Notes under the pieces: model-generated
Database searches by the model: none
What the model was told of the DNA's origin: nothing
The model's input: only the letters and a program-made list of their open reading frames with translations
Made by a program: the position numbers and the translations under genes
From: Vespula vulgaris
Taxonomy: Eukaryota > Arthropoda > Insecta > Hymenoptera > Vespidae
Reading direction: 5' to 3'
DNA: 64,000 bases
Assembly (NCBI RefSeq): GCF_905475345.1
Contig: NC_066586.1
Coordinates: 11,266,900 to 11,330,899, forward strand
In this document: positions 50,671 through 64,000 of the stretch, piece after piece
Layout of the letters: each line of letters begins with the position of its first letter
Numbering within the stretch: position 1 is the stretch's first letter

Positions 50671-53082
50671 GTGGAGTACTGGGGCGAAAAACTACCTCCA
50701 AGACCGCACGATCTCCCGCGAATGCGTGCGAGATACTTACACACATACGTAAATACATACACACGTAGCACACATACGCGAGCAAACACGCACGTGTATA
50801 TACGTACACCCTTTTGCACGAGATCGCGAGAACTTGCCGATCCGTTAGATCCGAGAAACGATCGATCGACGTCGTATTACAAACGCGCGCACTACTTACT
50901 CGAATATTCGCGCTTCTGTCGAACATGTTCTGTTTTTTCTTCTATTTTTCCTTTTTGTTTTATATTATTTTATTATTTCTTTTATCTCTTTTTCTTTTTT
51001 CATTTTCTATGTCTTTCTCTATCTTTCTCTTCCTTCTTCAAAAGGAATCGTTTGATTGTATACATAGAATGTATATTGAGAATGTATATAGTAATGCAAC
51101 TAGTTGAAATTTCGATATATAGATATGTATATGAATGATAGAAAATATTATAAATAGCAAACGATTAGCTTCAAAGGGAAGAAATTTAGAAAAAGGTATT
51201 GAAGGTTTTAACGTAAAAATATTTTTATGTAATTATCTTTTTTTTATCGATCATAATGTATTAATTCACGTCTGCAGACGACGTGTCTGTATATTCTGTT
51301 AAATATTAATTTCCAATTTCTGACATCACGCGAAATATTAATATTAGGAATTATTCTGTGTGATAATAATAATATTGAATAATGATAATTATATTAATGA
51401 TAATAAAAGTAATAATTTCACGAAATAATTTATACAAAGATTTTCAAAGTTAAATGAGAAACGTTTTTAAATAACTATTTTTTATCTACTATTTTTACTA
51501 ATCATTGTATATTATTTTCATTAATATATAAATATATTTATATTCATATATAAATTTAAATATTACAAAATGTTATCATTATTAATATATAAATATAAAT
51601 TTAAATATATAATATATATATCTTTTTTTTTTAACATAATAGATCAATAGATCAATTAACATTTCTCCGATCTCCCTTTCCAATTTTTTTTCTCAAACAA
51701 TATACGATACTTTCCATATTAATCATATGCAATTTTTCTTTCATGTCCATGATATCTCCAGTCTTAAGAAATCCAGTTTCTCCATTCATCAGTGACAGGA
51801 GAAATTATGAATTCAAATGATCTCTCTACTCGATAGTATTCCATCTCTTTCTTCTATTTGCATTGAACTCGCATGCTTTTAGCGTTAGAGAAAGTCCTTT
51901 TGCGATTTAATCTTTTTTTCTTTCGTTTCTTTTCTCTCTCTCTCTCTCTTTCTATGTAACACGTACATATGTATCTAGATCACATTTCCCTATTTCTTTC
52001 TCGCATAACGATTGACCTAAGAATTTCTCACGAATTTCTCACGAGATGGTTTTTGTTCGTGAATAATCTGTGAGAACGGACGAAATGAAGAAACTGTACT
52101 TCGACTTTATATGAAAAAAAAAGGAGAGAAAGAATGAAAAAAAAGAAAGAGCAAAAGGAAAAAAAATGAATAAGTAAAAAAGCGATCGACTTTTAATCCC
52201 TTTATAATGAAGTATCTTCCTTCCTGATCGTCGTAAAATTGACGTCATGGTTAAGTAACACTGGCGAAACAATATGCTCGAGAGAATATTTCAAAATCAT
52301 TAGGGTCATGAATCTTATAATTTTACTGGTGGATGATCGTTTCCCGTTGATCTTTTTCTCTTGCTAGTATATTCATATAGTGTAATGGATGGAAGAGTAT
52401 TTCTGGTCTAGCGAAGAAGGTTAATCGTGTTCGTTCGTTAATCGATTGAATTATAATGAATTTCCTAGAGACTTCTTTATGATGCCTTGAATATATATAT
52501 ACATACACATACACACACACACACACTATATATATATATATATATCATAATTTTAATATGTATATTTATAATGTACTAAGTGTATAGTATATATGCGTAT
52601 ATATATATGTGTATATATATTTACATACATACATACATACATACATATTTTTTTACTTTATTTCTATATAGTATATATATACTATTAATTTTTATATATA
52701 GATTTATATATAGAAAAATATATATATGTAGAAAAACGATTAATTACGTCGGAGAAACACACAGCACGATTAGAATTCTCGATATGATACTCAATATGAA
52801 TTATAGGAGTGTCTAGATACATATACAGGAATAGATATAGATATATAGCTTCCACGATAGAAAGCCATTCGTATTTTCACCCGAGGCAAAGGATGCACCG
52901 AATGACCTAATTGAATAGCAAACTACAGACACTTTCTACGGCCTTGCAATATTCAAAGGATAACATGCCGGCTATAATACGAAACGATCTCGATCTTCCG
53001 TTCGTGTGCACATTTAATGATGTTGTAAATTATCTATGATGGAAATGATTTATATAGTTGCGATCTGACATGAATTTTGATA

Positions 53083-53085
<3 letters not shown>

Positions 53086-53140
<55 letters not shown>
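53086..53140. repeat. (TA)n
   Basis: TA array with one CA interruption. Confidence 0.9.
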
Positions 53141-53221
53141 AATATATAAAATATAAATAAATATATGCAATAAATATTTATGATGTAATATGCACTTTAT
53201 TACCATATTATTACTATAATT

Positions 53222-53491
53222 ATACTATGCATATGTATAATGTATATCTTCTTCTTTTACATTACCACCATATAAAAATAGTAATAAATTTAGTAATAAA
53301 TTATTTATTACAAATAATATTTGGACTTAATTATATATACTAATAAATAATAAGTATTTGTAATAGAATATATTATTAGCATACTTTTTGTTATGTAGTT
53401 ATATTATGCATGTATAGTGTGCCTATTCCGGTACTATAAAATATTAATAAATTCAGTAATAAATTATTTATTACGAATAGCCTGTATATTC

Positions 53492-53549
<58 letters not shown>

Positions 53550-53580
53550 GCTAATAAATTTAATAATTATGGTACATTCT
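53222..53580. repeat. Diverged tandem duplication, period about 160-180 bp
   Basis: The blocks ATGCATATGTATAATG and ATGCATGTATAGTG, each followed by ATAAATT(T/C)AGTAATAAATTA and TTTATTAC, are found near 53225-53310 and 53406-53475. AT-rich, no coding signal. Confidence 0.6.
53495..53544. repeat. (TA)n, about 25 units
   Basis: Perfect TA array in the second unit of the 53.2-kb duplication. Confidence 0.9.
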
Positions 53581-54833
53581 GCATACTTACGTTTATTTCT
53601 TTTCTTACTCACACTCAATATTTTCATCGTTAAACATTAAGAATCCATAAACTAAAGATCCATTCAGAATTGGAAATAAATTGATGCTTTTTAGAATTTT
53701 TTCGAACAAAATTCTCGTTATCCTATCACTTCATTATCAACACTGTATAGTTATTGAAATCTTAGGCTAATTATGCGTTCATCTATAATTTTCGGAGACG
53801 TAAACAGTTTAAATCTTCAATACTTTTTCTCACAAAAATGCACTACGATAAATACTTCGAATTTTGACGTCAATCAGACCTCGTCTCGTGATACAATTCA
53901 CTTCTTATTAAATTATTGATCAATCACAAGATTATTATCCTTTATCCTAGACAAGTTTCATAACTGGTGAGCTGCACAGTGAATGTATTTGAAGAGGAAG
54001 AAATCAGAAAGAATCAAACAGAAAAATTAAAAAAAAAAACCAGTTAGTATTTATCAATCTGTAAAATTAGTTACTGATTAAATAGTAAGTCTGTGATTAA
54101 TTCTTAAGTCCATATTTCATATTCAAGCAATATTCCGTATTGTACATTTTGTAAAATTGATAATTGGATAAAAATTCCTTATTTTGCATTTGATGAAATC
54201 AATAATTAAATAATAAATTCGTATTGTGCGTTTTACAATACCGTTAATCAGTCAATAAATCAGTTTGCGGTTTACACATTTTATAAATACTCTGATAAAT
54301 TTATAAAACTATTTCCAACAACCGCTGAATCTGCGATTAGTTGAACGATCTGTATTCTCTTCCAACTTCTAGTGAACGTTGTTCGACTAACTCATTGAGA
54401 CGAGAAATCACTCGTGTACACCACTTGTAGAAAAGGTAAGTAACTTGAAATCTTTATTCTATTACTTTGTCTACTACTTCGTTCTTTTCCCAGTTCACGT
54501 TCCTCAAAATCAATTCCTGATAAAGATTTTATGGTCTGATCAAAAATTGACCATCTTGAATTATGCTACAGGAATAGCAACAATATTGCAAAGTAAAATT
54601 TGTAATATATTATACTACTTTTATTTTTCTATATTATTACTATACATATAGTAATAATATACATAATGTATATAATTAAATAATTATAATAATATAATAT
54701 AATAATTTTCATATATGTATTTAATATATTTATAATATATATATGTGTGTGTGTGTGTTTGTATATAAAATGTACATATTTTAATTCTATAAAATAACAA
54801 AATAAATTAAGTAATATGAATTATTTATTTCAC

Positions 54834-54839
<6 letters not shown>

Positions 54840-54875
<36 letters not shown>
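54840..54875. repeat. (TA)n
   Basis: Perfect TA array. Confidence 0.9.
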
Positions 54876-54879
<4 letters not shown>

Positions 54880-56414
54880 TTATATTTAATCAAACATGAA
54901 AGGGTAAATTCAAACAAAGTTAATCGAAGAAAATCAATCAATAAAATTTTTCTCAAGAAAAACGAAGTATCGTAAAAGTGATATATGTATATAAGCCATA
55001 AGTTAATAGCTTTGTTAAACTCATGTCGGCTCAATCAATCTTAACTTTCTTTAGACGATTCTAAACGAAGTAGGACGTGATTACGCAACCAAGCAACAAA
55101 CATAATAATTTAATTCTGCACGCATGCTTAAGGGAAATCGTACATTAAGGTTAATTAAAGTTAAGCGAGGTAAGATGACGGGAACATTGAAAAATTAAAG
55201 AGAGACAAAAAGATAGAGAGAGATAGCTACGGAAGAGAATAATTATTAACGAAGGTCGTCGATCGAACACAAGTATGTCGAACGTCCGACTTTATTGTTA
55301 CACTCCTTCATATAAAATAAGATAAAATAAAATAAAACCTTCACAGAATAAAAATCGTCATTCGTAACTTTATATATAATTTGATGGATTATATTGTTTA
55401 AATGAAGACAAATACTTAGCTGTATATATATATATTAATTTATAAATATTAATTATAATATAATTATAATGTATTTATAATTATTATAATTAATATAACA
55501 ATATATATTAATTATAAATATATTATATACATATAATATAATTAATATTATAGCAAAAATAAATTTAGATTATATATATATATACGTATATAATTATACA
55601 TATAAGTATATGTATCTGTTTAATATGTTATATTTATTATTAGTATAGTATTATTATAATAAATAACTATAGTATAACTTGTTACATAATTTACGTTTAC
55701 ATACGGGAAAAAAATGTATGTTTGAAAATTTATGTATTACATAATTTTTCTTTTAGACACGAACGAAAATTAGATTATAAAGAAGAATGATAGAAACTTA
55801 TCAAACGTCTTACCAAATATAAAATTTCTCCTTTAAAACTTAATTTCAATTTTCTGTTAAACGCGATATCGATATCCTTTCGCTATAATTATCCCGAAAA
55901 AGTATATATCTGCATATGAAGACATTTAATTAACAGAGAGTTAATTACAGAAGAAACGAAACGATTTTCGATTTTAATTCCATTTCATTTGTTAAAATAA
56001 CTTCTAAGTATTCCTATTCGTGTATAAAAATCGATTGATATAAAATTGAAATTTAATTCGATCGACCCCAATCGAACAATATCGCCATGTTTTTAAAAAT
56101 CTTATGATCAATGAAAACTCTTTAATAATATATCTCAAGGGGGTATAAGAAAGTGAATGAAACGAACAAGTCGACCTTCCAACACGACCTTTACCTTGAT
56201 GAGTGATCACAAGGAAAACCTCTGTTGACCTTTTAAGCGTGAGGTTATGGAGTTTCGGCTTTCATCACTGTTTAAGTGCATGACAAATCGTTTCCCGTGG
56301 AAAATGAAGAAGAAGAAAACGTGACTTAACTCTCACCTCTATACCTAGTTAACAGAGAAGAGACGAAGGACTTCGTGACCAAGGATCAACGTCGAAAATA
56401 CATAAAACTTACAC

Positions 56415-56418
<4 letters not shown>

Positions 56419-56450
<32 letters not shown>
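56419..56450. repeat. (TA)n
   Basis: Perfect TA array. Confidence 0.9.
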
Positions 56451-56457
<7 letters not shown>

Positions 56458-57918
56458 GATATATCATACATACATACATAGATATATAATATACGCATAC
56501 ATATATACATAAAGATATAATCTTTCGTACGTACATAAACACACATTTTCTCTTCATTGATAATCTACCGACGAAAACTAAAACGAGACGAATAGCTTTG
56601 ACCTTTCTATAACTATCTACGATTAATTACGAGTGCATTTACTCGTCGAGCGAAGAGCATGAGCGGCCTTACCTCCATACCTACTTTGCGTCTAGGTCAG
56701 GGTTTCATGATCGTTTCGTCTTTTAAATTATCATGCGATCATTGCATTGAATATAACTGAGTGAATCTCTCCATTAACCGTGATCAGACTTAACAAAGTA
56801 TTTTGTTAGATGACTAAATGGATTAGAGAAACGATTAATCTATATGTTTCTGTTTTCTTATTTTTTTTTTATTTTCGTCAATGTTTTCAATCTTTTTTTC
56901 CTGGAAAATCTTCGTTTTTCTAAAATTTTTTCGAGAATGTAAAAGTGTAGTCGTTTGTTGATTTACTTTGAAAATCTTCACGATATTATTAGACGAAAGT
57001 TTCATGAAATGTTATTTAATATAAGACATGTATGTCTACGTTCATTTTTTTTGAATATTTTAATATTTATTATATATATATTTTTTTCTATATGTATTCT
57101 TGTTACCGTTTGAATTTGTTTTATTAATTTAATCTATATCAATTTAAAATCAATAAAGTATAATTATGACTGATATATTTGTTTGTGATATATTGTATGA
57201 CTGAAAGTATATATACGTTCAATTATTTAAAAAATTTTAATATTTATTACATATTATTTTTTTCTCTATATATTGATCGTCTTTAATTATCTTTCAATTA
57301 TTTAAATTATATTGATTTAAAATCAATGGAATATAATTATGCAAAAAATTAGATTATTTCCCGTTCAATGTTTCTTTGTACTTCAAAGTAAAATAAGAAT
57401 TAATACATACTAATAAAATATATTCATAAAGAATCATTTGACCGAGTGTGATCTAACATGTGCCAATTTTAATTAAATTTGTGTTTAATTAGATGAGATC
57501 TCTCTCTCTCTCTCTCTCTTCAAAAAAAAAAAAGATATAAAAAGGAATAGAATAAAAAAAAATAAAAAAATAGAAAAAAATAAATAGATGATTAGAAAAA
57601 GTTCGAGTCACGATTAAGATTGGATTAACAATCACCTAGTCCCTTTTTTCAATCTCGTTGAAAACGAAGCGACGATTAGATCCCTCTAAACTCTTTAACG
57701 AACTGCAAGACAAAGAGAAGGGTTCGAATCTCGTAAATTGGCGTGGAGGAAGCGAACCGTTATGGAGAAGGAACCGAAAAGGAAGAAAGCAAATAGGTCG
57801 TAGTAGCTACGTCGTAAACGAAGCGTCGAAAGTCCGAGCAACATTTTGCAGTCTAAACTGACGTTTTTTCTTCTCTCTCTCTCTCTTTCTCCTTTTTCAT
57901 CGTCGTTCCTTATTTTAG

Positions 57919-57986
57919 AGTCGACTGACATCAAAAAAACGTGATGCGAGTGTGTTATCAGCCGAGCGTAAATACCGTACCGTACG
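57919..57986 (+). other. Candidate short exon (68 bp) with strong splice sites
   Basis: Upstream is a long (CT)n and T-rich tract ending TTATTTTAG. Downstream is a consensus donor, TACG|GTGAGTAA, placed on the palindrome ACCGTACGGT. One frame is open throughout; in another, an ATG at 57944 gives 14 codons (MRVCYQPSVNTVPY) up to the donor. The GC-richer sequence from 57.65 kb on looks like a 5' leader. No partner exon was identified to 64 kb. Confidence 0.3.
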
Positions 57987-58399
57987 GTGAGTAATCCCCT
58001 AGTACGAATACGTAAAATCTTTTATGCGCATAAATTACGAGGTTACATCGTTTCGCCTCGGTGCTTAAGTTTTGGATGCATGTACCTCTATTTTTCTGTC
58101 TTTTTTCTCTTTTTCTCTTTTTTTTCTTTTTTTTTTTTTTTGATTTTTTTCCTTCTCTCTATTTTAACTTCTCTCTTGATCTTTCATGATTCGAAGACGA
58201 AACGACGGAAAGTGGATGAAACTACGTATTTTAATTTCGAGATGAAACGTTTCCAACCATTTTCACATCAACTTTTGCAATATCGCGTTGTAAATTTACA
58301 TGGACCGATATATCGTTTCGTAAAATATACGATATTATCGTAACTGTCGTAATCTTAGTAAAAAAAATATTCTTAATCTTGATATTAACGAACGTTCAT

Positions 58400-58610
58400 A
58401 TTTAAAAAAAAATTTTGTTTTGAATTTTTACATTCTCTTTTATAACAGCGAATTTAAATGAAGAATTTTATATTATAACGTTAATATGTTAATCGTTTTT
58501 TTAAAATCTCAACGTTAATCTTTTTTAAATTTTTAGATTCTCTTTTATAACAGCGATTTAATCTAATCTAAATAACAAATTTTATATGTTATAATTATAC
58601 ATCAATCGAT
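58400..58610. repeat. Diverged tandem duplication, period about 105 bp
   Basis: ATTCTCTTTTATAACAGCGA appears at about 58432 and 58537, each followed by a similar AATTTTATAT and TATAA block. Confidence 0.7.
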
Positions 58611-59831
58611 ATGTTATAATTACACATTCACATGCATTTAAGGCTTCTGGTATCGAATTAATGACTAATAATCTAGATTCGCGAACTAATGGAATACTAT
58701 TTCTAAAAAAATAATTTCGTAAATAAAACTTTGATGAAAAAGAGGAGAGTTGAAATAAAAAACAAATTGTTTGAATACGAACAATGTACACCAAAATGCA
58801 ATTTCTCTTATGAAAAGGTTAGTAGCATCTTTTCACGAGTAAACTTTTGCGTGAAATCTGGTATATAAATAACTCTTAAAAGATCTAATCATCGCTGGGA
58901 GGAAGGAAGAGAAAATCCGTTATTACGTGATTACTATGAAATGCAAATTGGCCAAGTACCATTAGGAAATTCCAATGGTAAGCAATCAATATTCATCTAA
59001 TTGTAAACCGATCGTTGGTAGTTATAGGCGTTAGAAACACCATAGGCGGTATTGGGAAGTGTGTTTCAGCACGAACGATAGATGTTATCTACCTAATGAC
59101 TGACGTTCATATAGCTCATTAAGATATCATGCTGGTATAGAGAAGATCTAGGAAACATATCACGGATAGTAATTTCGTACAAGCAAATTCGTCATCGTCG
59201 TCATTATCGATCGTAATTGATCGAAGAAAATATATTTAGAGAAGAAAGAACTAATTTCTGGATTTCAAAGAGAAGCAGATTTCCTTAATTGAAAGAAAAT
59301 ATATGTACGATAAAAAACATAAGAGACAGTTATATATACCTTACGTGTTTGTATATGCGTGTATGATATCTCGTTTCAATTATATATTCTATAATTATAT
59401 TATGTATTACATTATATATAATATATACTTATATATATTATATATATTATATTCATATAATAAAAAAAAAAATATATATGTATGTATATATGTATATATA
59501 CCTGTCTTTTAAGAAGACACACACACACACACACATGTATATATATGTCTTTTTCTCTTTCAACTTCCGTGCACGACACGTACGGTGTCTGCCGAACGAT
59601 AAAATCTATCTACGCTCTTGTTCGTGCTAACAACGAGGAAACCGTACTGTCCCGTATACGATACGACCGTAAGATCATGTCGCAGGTGGTGTACTAATCA
59701 CGTAATTAATCGAAATCGACGTCGTGAGACTTTTTCGAACGCGTTCATACGTGATCGATATCGATTCCAGTTGCTATTCTCTCTTTCTCTCTTTCTCTTT
59801 CTCTCTTTGGAATTAAATACATTCACCTGCT

Positions 59832-60345
59832 TTAGAAATCGATCGAAGTTAGTTTCTCGATCTATACGAAGAAATCTTATTTCTTATCGTGATTTTTCTT
59901 TTCTAATTACGCGGATCTTCATTCAGTGAACAAGATTCAATCGACAAATACGTGCAATTAGTCTTCGAGCTGGCGAACGAAGTTCATTTGTCGATTAGAG
60001 ATCGACTTTTTCCTCGATCGAATGAAATTTCTCGATCTAGATGAACTAATTTTCTCATTCGTTTCTTTCTCTCTAATTACCTAGATCGTTCAGTATTATC
60101 GACGATCATTCGTTCGAAATCAAACTGTGTCTTCACGTCGGCGAACTACATTCGCCGTTTGAATTAGAAATCGTCATTTAAATCGATCGAATTAATTTTC
60201 CCGACGAAGAGAAAGATATTTTTCTTATTTCTTATTCTTTAATCATACACCTAGGTCGTTTAATTTAATCGACGATCATGCAATCAAAATTCAATGGCTG
60301 AACGCGTTCAGTGGGTTTTCCAGTCAGCGAACTAATGTTAAATCG
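59832..60345. repeat. Three diverged tandem copies, period about 161-185 bp
   Basis: The units start near 59832, 59993 and 60161. Each runs TTAGA(A/G)ATCG, then an AATTTTC or GATTTTTC block, then a CTAATTAC or TAATCATAC segment with TAGATCGTT-like sequence, then ATCGACGATCAT, then GGCGAACTA-like sequence. The copies are strongly mutated. The sequence is GC-richer than its surroundings, with TCGA-type words. Confidence 0.65.
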
Positions 60346-60924
60346 AGCAAAGTGAATTGAGTCAGTCGTTGAATCGAACGATAGATACTAACGGTCTATG
60401 AGATGACCGTAGAAACGCTTAGCCGGTTGACCGATCGTTTATAGCACGTCTTTCATCGGAAATAGAAAAACTCGATTGGTTTTCTTCGTTTTTGAACAAG
60501 TACGAAGAACTCTGTGGAGAATCAATTAGACGATTTGTCATTTACGTACGTCGTCTTGTAATGAACAAATCGATTCGATAAATACCTCGACGTATAAGAT
60601 GGATGGATGACTTATTCGTCGATCGGATAGAAAATCATTGTTTCTTCGTTAATTCGCTCAAGATCGTACCTAAGGATTTCGGTCCTATCGATAATTGATT
60701 TCGATTCGACAACGATTTAATAATCGATGATTCAGAATAGTGATTCTTTACGAATTATAATATTGTATTCGACTCATCGATCATCTCGATCGTTCGTCAA
60801 TGGACGACGTGATAGATCTATGCGATCGATTAATCTTCTTTTTTCTTTCTTTTCTTCTATGTAATTTATACGGATCCGTCCTTTCAAATAAATCATACAC
60901 TTCATTACGTGTATTATCACGATT

Positions 60925-61095
60925 AATACTAATAAATAATTATTAATTACGTTCTTATAGAAATTGATAGATACATGTAAGATCGATTGATAACTTATTC
61001 GTCGATAGGACAGAATAAAATTATCTCTTCGTTAATTCACTAATAAATAATTATTAATTATGTTAAAGGAAATTGATCGATACATATTACGTTCG
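60925..61095. repeat. Short diverged tandem repeat related to 60590-60660
   Basis: ACTAATAAATAATTATTAAT is followed by TA(C/T)GTT and AAATTGAT(A/C)GATACAT at about 60928 and 61030. Between them, CTTATTCGTCGAT and CTTCGTTAATTC repeat a block seen at about 60611-60655. Confidence 0.55.
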
Positions 61096-64000
61096 ATAGA
61101 AACGAATTAATCGCTTCTTCTCTCTCGAAAACATTTTTCTTCGCGAGCAATTGGAGTAAAACATGCGAGTGTACAAGTATTAATGAGCCAAGATATGGGA
61201 ATGGAACGGGACCTTACACGGTTAATAAAGCAAAAAACTAAAGAAGATTTGGAGCACGAAACGGGGAACGGAGGATTTATCAATCTGAGTTTGCATCATG
61301 TAAATTTCCCGTGGTTAATGAGAGAGGCCAAATTGGTCTCTCGGTGCATTGACTGATCAAAGCATTGCTCGTAATTATTATAGCGAGATGGACGAATTAT
61401 ATATAGACGTATATATACTATGCTTTTGGAATTGTAGATGTGCTTGCTCTTAGTCTAATCAAACGCATCGATTCGGAACGGTGGTATCAAAGCGAACGAA
61501 AACATTGCTGCCTGTTTGCCTGTTGTCGATCGCAGGATATAAAATATAGCGAAGAGAAAAAGAAAGAGAGAGAACAAACAGAACGTTCAATTATTCAAAT
61601 AAACATCTGTCCGATACTCGACGAAAGTCTCTTTTGTTGTTTTCGCGAACAAACAACAAGTGACCCAATTGTTAGCTCCGTTCAATTGGTTCGAATTGAA
61701 AATGTGAATTCGTACTAAATGATATTTTTGTTCTTTTTAACTGATTAAACGATAAAACGTTTTAAACGATAAAACGTTTGAAAAACTCGTTACAATTTAG
61801 AACGATGTGTATGTAAATAATTCAAAGGATTGTTCATTAAATTATCTGATATGAATATTGAAAGGTAGATAAAAAATGTTCGATGCGGACAAGAACTTTT
61901 AATTAAATTACTCGATATCGCTTGTATCTTGTTTCTCTTTCTTTCAAGCATTCTCGTTTCTTTCTTTGTCCTTGATTCGTAAAGAAAAAGAAAAGATAAA
62001 AAAAAGAAAATAGAAGAAGGAGAAAGAAAAGACCAATCGATCGATAAGTATTAACCACGCATAGTTAACGATGTTACAATGTTGCATGGTGAGACTGTAG
62101 ATACTCGTTAAATGTATCTCCGAGAAACAGATCTTGAATTATGAAACATTGCAACGTGAGCATAGGGGATTTAGCCACTATCATCTCGGATTTATATGTG
62201 TAACTCTATCGCGTTATACCGCGATCGTAATCGATATCATGTTTCCATATTATGAACGAGATTCGTTACCTTCGGAAGAGTAATTAGAATAGTATGGTTT
62301 TTTTCTTTTCCTTTTCTTTATATATTTTATTTAATATATTTTTTTATACTTATCATATATGTTCTTATATAGATTCTTTTCTTTTCTTCTTTTTTCTTTT
62401 TTCTTTTTTTTTTATTACTACATTCCAACCGTTAACCAACAATTATAATTACCTTGAATTTGGATTAATCTTGCATGTAAAACGATAAAGATCTTTTGTC
62501 TCAGAATCAGATTGGATAGCGTTAAACAGAAAAAAGAAAATGTATGACAAGCAATCATGTTTTTTCGATGTTAAAAAAAAGATTATTATAAGATAAAAAG
62601 AAAGAGAGAGAAAAAGATAGAGCAAAATAGTAACTGATATCTAGTTACAGTTAATCTAATTTCTAGCGATAGGTGTGGTCTATGTAATCTCATCTGGTAT
62701 CTCCTAAGCGTTAAAAGCAATCAGAGATCTAGATTTGTTAGAACTAATCCTGAATTATCGGTGCGATGTATTACCAATAATATACAATATCGGTAAATAT
62801 CATATTTACGTAAGCGTATGCATATACGTAAATAAAAAATAGCACGAGCTTATCTAATGAATTATAAAACTAATGAATTTAATAATGACAGAAAACTAAT
62901 CATCTAATTTATTAATTAATGTAACGAAGAAGAGAAAGAAAGAAGAACATAATAATCGCGTAATACCTTTGTCGTTACGATCAACAATAAAAAAAAGCTA
63001 TTTTCGTATCGAAAAAGGAAAGACAAAAGAAGTAAAAATACAAATAAAAGTAAAAATAAGAATAGAAATAAAAATACAAATAAAGAAAGAATAAAACGAA
63101 CGAAGAGAATCTAAGAGAAGCGTGACGCTAAATGATTCGTGCACAGTCTGGGTTAATGAATAATTTACATTTTCTACGAGCTTCTCTACGTGTAAATACT
63201 CCTGATAGGCGACGAAGGTACAACGTATTTCGATAACATCTTCTATGCTAGGTACCTACATACGTGTTCTCGGCTGAATGGCAACATAAGAGAGAACGAA
63301 CGAGCGAGAACTTCTCTTCTATTGAATTTAACATAAAATCGTATTCGTTTGTACCATTGATCTCACACGTTTACAAAGAGAGATCCGCTTTTGTAATTCT
63401 CTTTACGAGCTTTCAATTCGTCGAATAATAAAATATATCGTATGCAAAGCTCGATACAATATAGAATGAATTTCGTTCGACGATAAGAATAATTAAAGTT
63501 TTATAACAAAGAAATAGCAAACAAATAAATAAACAAACGAACGAACAAAAAGACTTCAAAAAGAAAACATCAATTTGTCATGGATTTAGATCAAACGTCG
63601 ATAGAGAACGTAAATAGAAACGTGTCGCGTACATGTTTCTATACTCATTGTGCAGTCTTAACTTTTGGTGTCAAGAAACCAGGTCGTACAAATATTTTCT
63701 GAGCATTTTCGAATAACGGTAACGCTTGTCCTACTCGAGAGAAAAACAAAATTAGAGTACGCATTTTATTGGGTTAAATTATCTTCGGATATTTTTCGCT
63801 CAATTCTTTCAAATATCAATTTCTTCCTTCAATTTTTCCTACGATTATTTAAAATTTTATTCGAAAATTACGTATATGCTTTTGAGAAAATTATTGTATT
63901 CTTCTTTAAATTCGTTCCATCATTTCCCATATCTTCCATCGCTTCCCACATTTATAAATCGATTAATTTTACCGATTAAAATATAATCACTACTTCAAAT
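61096..64000. other. No supported gene
   Basis: An acceptor-like GGAATTGTAG precedes ATGTGCTTGC at about 61438, and a 92-codon plus frame (61440-61718) includes a GAGA stretch; neither resembles a known protein. The rest is AT-rich with purine-rich intervals. Confidence 0.45.

Larger units (their letters stand above)
50940..57640. other. Gene-free AT-rich stretch
   Basis: Microsatellites, the 53.2-kb duplication and long AT-only runs; no exon is supported. Confidence 0.5.

Noticed and set aside
50169..51138. Long overlapping open frames on both strands
   Set aside because: Largely translations of (AAT)n, CA-rich and T-rich tracts; no domain and no conserved motif.
57640..57740. GGTTCGAATC resembling a tRNA T-arm (B box)
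   Set aside because: No matching A box, anticodon arm or acceptor stem upstream.
61440..61718. 92-codon plus-strand frame after an acceptor-like TTGTAG
   Set aside because: No recognisable family, contains a GAGA stretch, and no donor or partner exon; not listed as a gene.

Overview
The window looks like a piece of an insect nuclear genome, most likely a hymenopteran. It is very AT-rich, yet CpG is not depleted (TCGA and CGATCG words recur). It is crowded with perfect (CT)n/(GA)n, (TA)n, (CA)n and (ATT)n microsatellites, and the one clear gene is split by GT-AG introns. I see no bacterial-type operons, rRNA, tRNA or CRISPR arrays. The order-level assignment is inference from composition, not from a marker gene.

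The one gene I can support well lies on the minus strand from about 35.2 kb down to a stop codon at 27,381. Eight coding exons (A to H in transcript order) join in frame into nine Kazal domains. The protein is about 476 residues from exon A, or 502 if an in-frame ATG at 35,285-35,287 is the true start. All joints after exon B are phase 2. Most introns fall just after the Cys5-Gly of a domain, and one (F/G) cuts through the middle of domain 7. Most reactive-site (P1) residues are Pro, Gly, His, Asn or Glu, so only domains 3 (Phe) and 4 (Arg) look like ordinary serine-protease inhibitors. I infer a secreted, multi-Kazal, agrin- or dipetalogastin-like protein and give no gene symbol.

Layout: 1-26 kb is gene-poor, with microsatellites, a 170-bp tandem duplication, a TATA-box promoter candidate (11.6 kb), a non-autonomous transposon candidate (14.0-14.8 kb), a cluster of CTCF-like motifs (24.9 kb) and a piggyBac-like MITE with TTAA ends (26.3-26.6 kb). 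From 27.4 to 35.2 kb is the Kazal gene. Its introns hold a 302-bp duplication that copied a splice acceptor, mariner-like MITEs, and an unexplained GC-richer plus-strand open frame. From 35.3 to 64 kb is again gene-poor: a Tc1-like terminus, an inverted-repeat element at 42.8-43.0 kb, splice-site-rich CpG-containing islands at 50.5 and 57.9 kb that may be first exons of unseen genes, and several decayed tandem duplications, three of them with a period near 170 bp.

I did not find a clearly new biological system. The most interesting points are the domain architecture and intron layout of the Kazal gene, its ambiguous start, the copied splice acceptor, the MITEs and the CTCF-like cluster. Open frames encoding runs of Ser-Leu, Arg-Glu, Phe-Leu or Tyr-Ile are translations of microsatellites and are not annotated.
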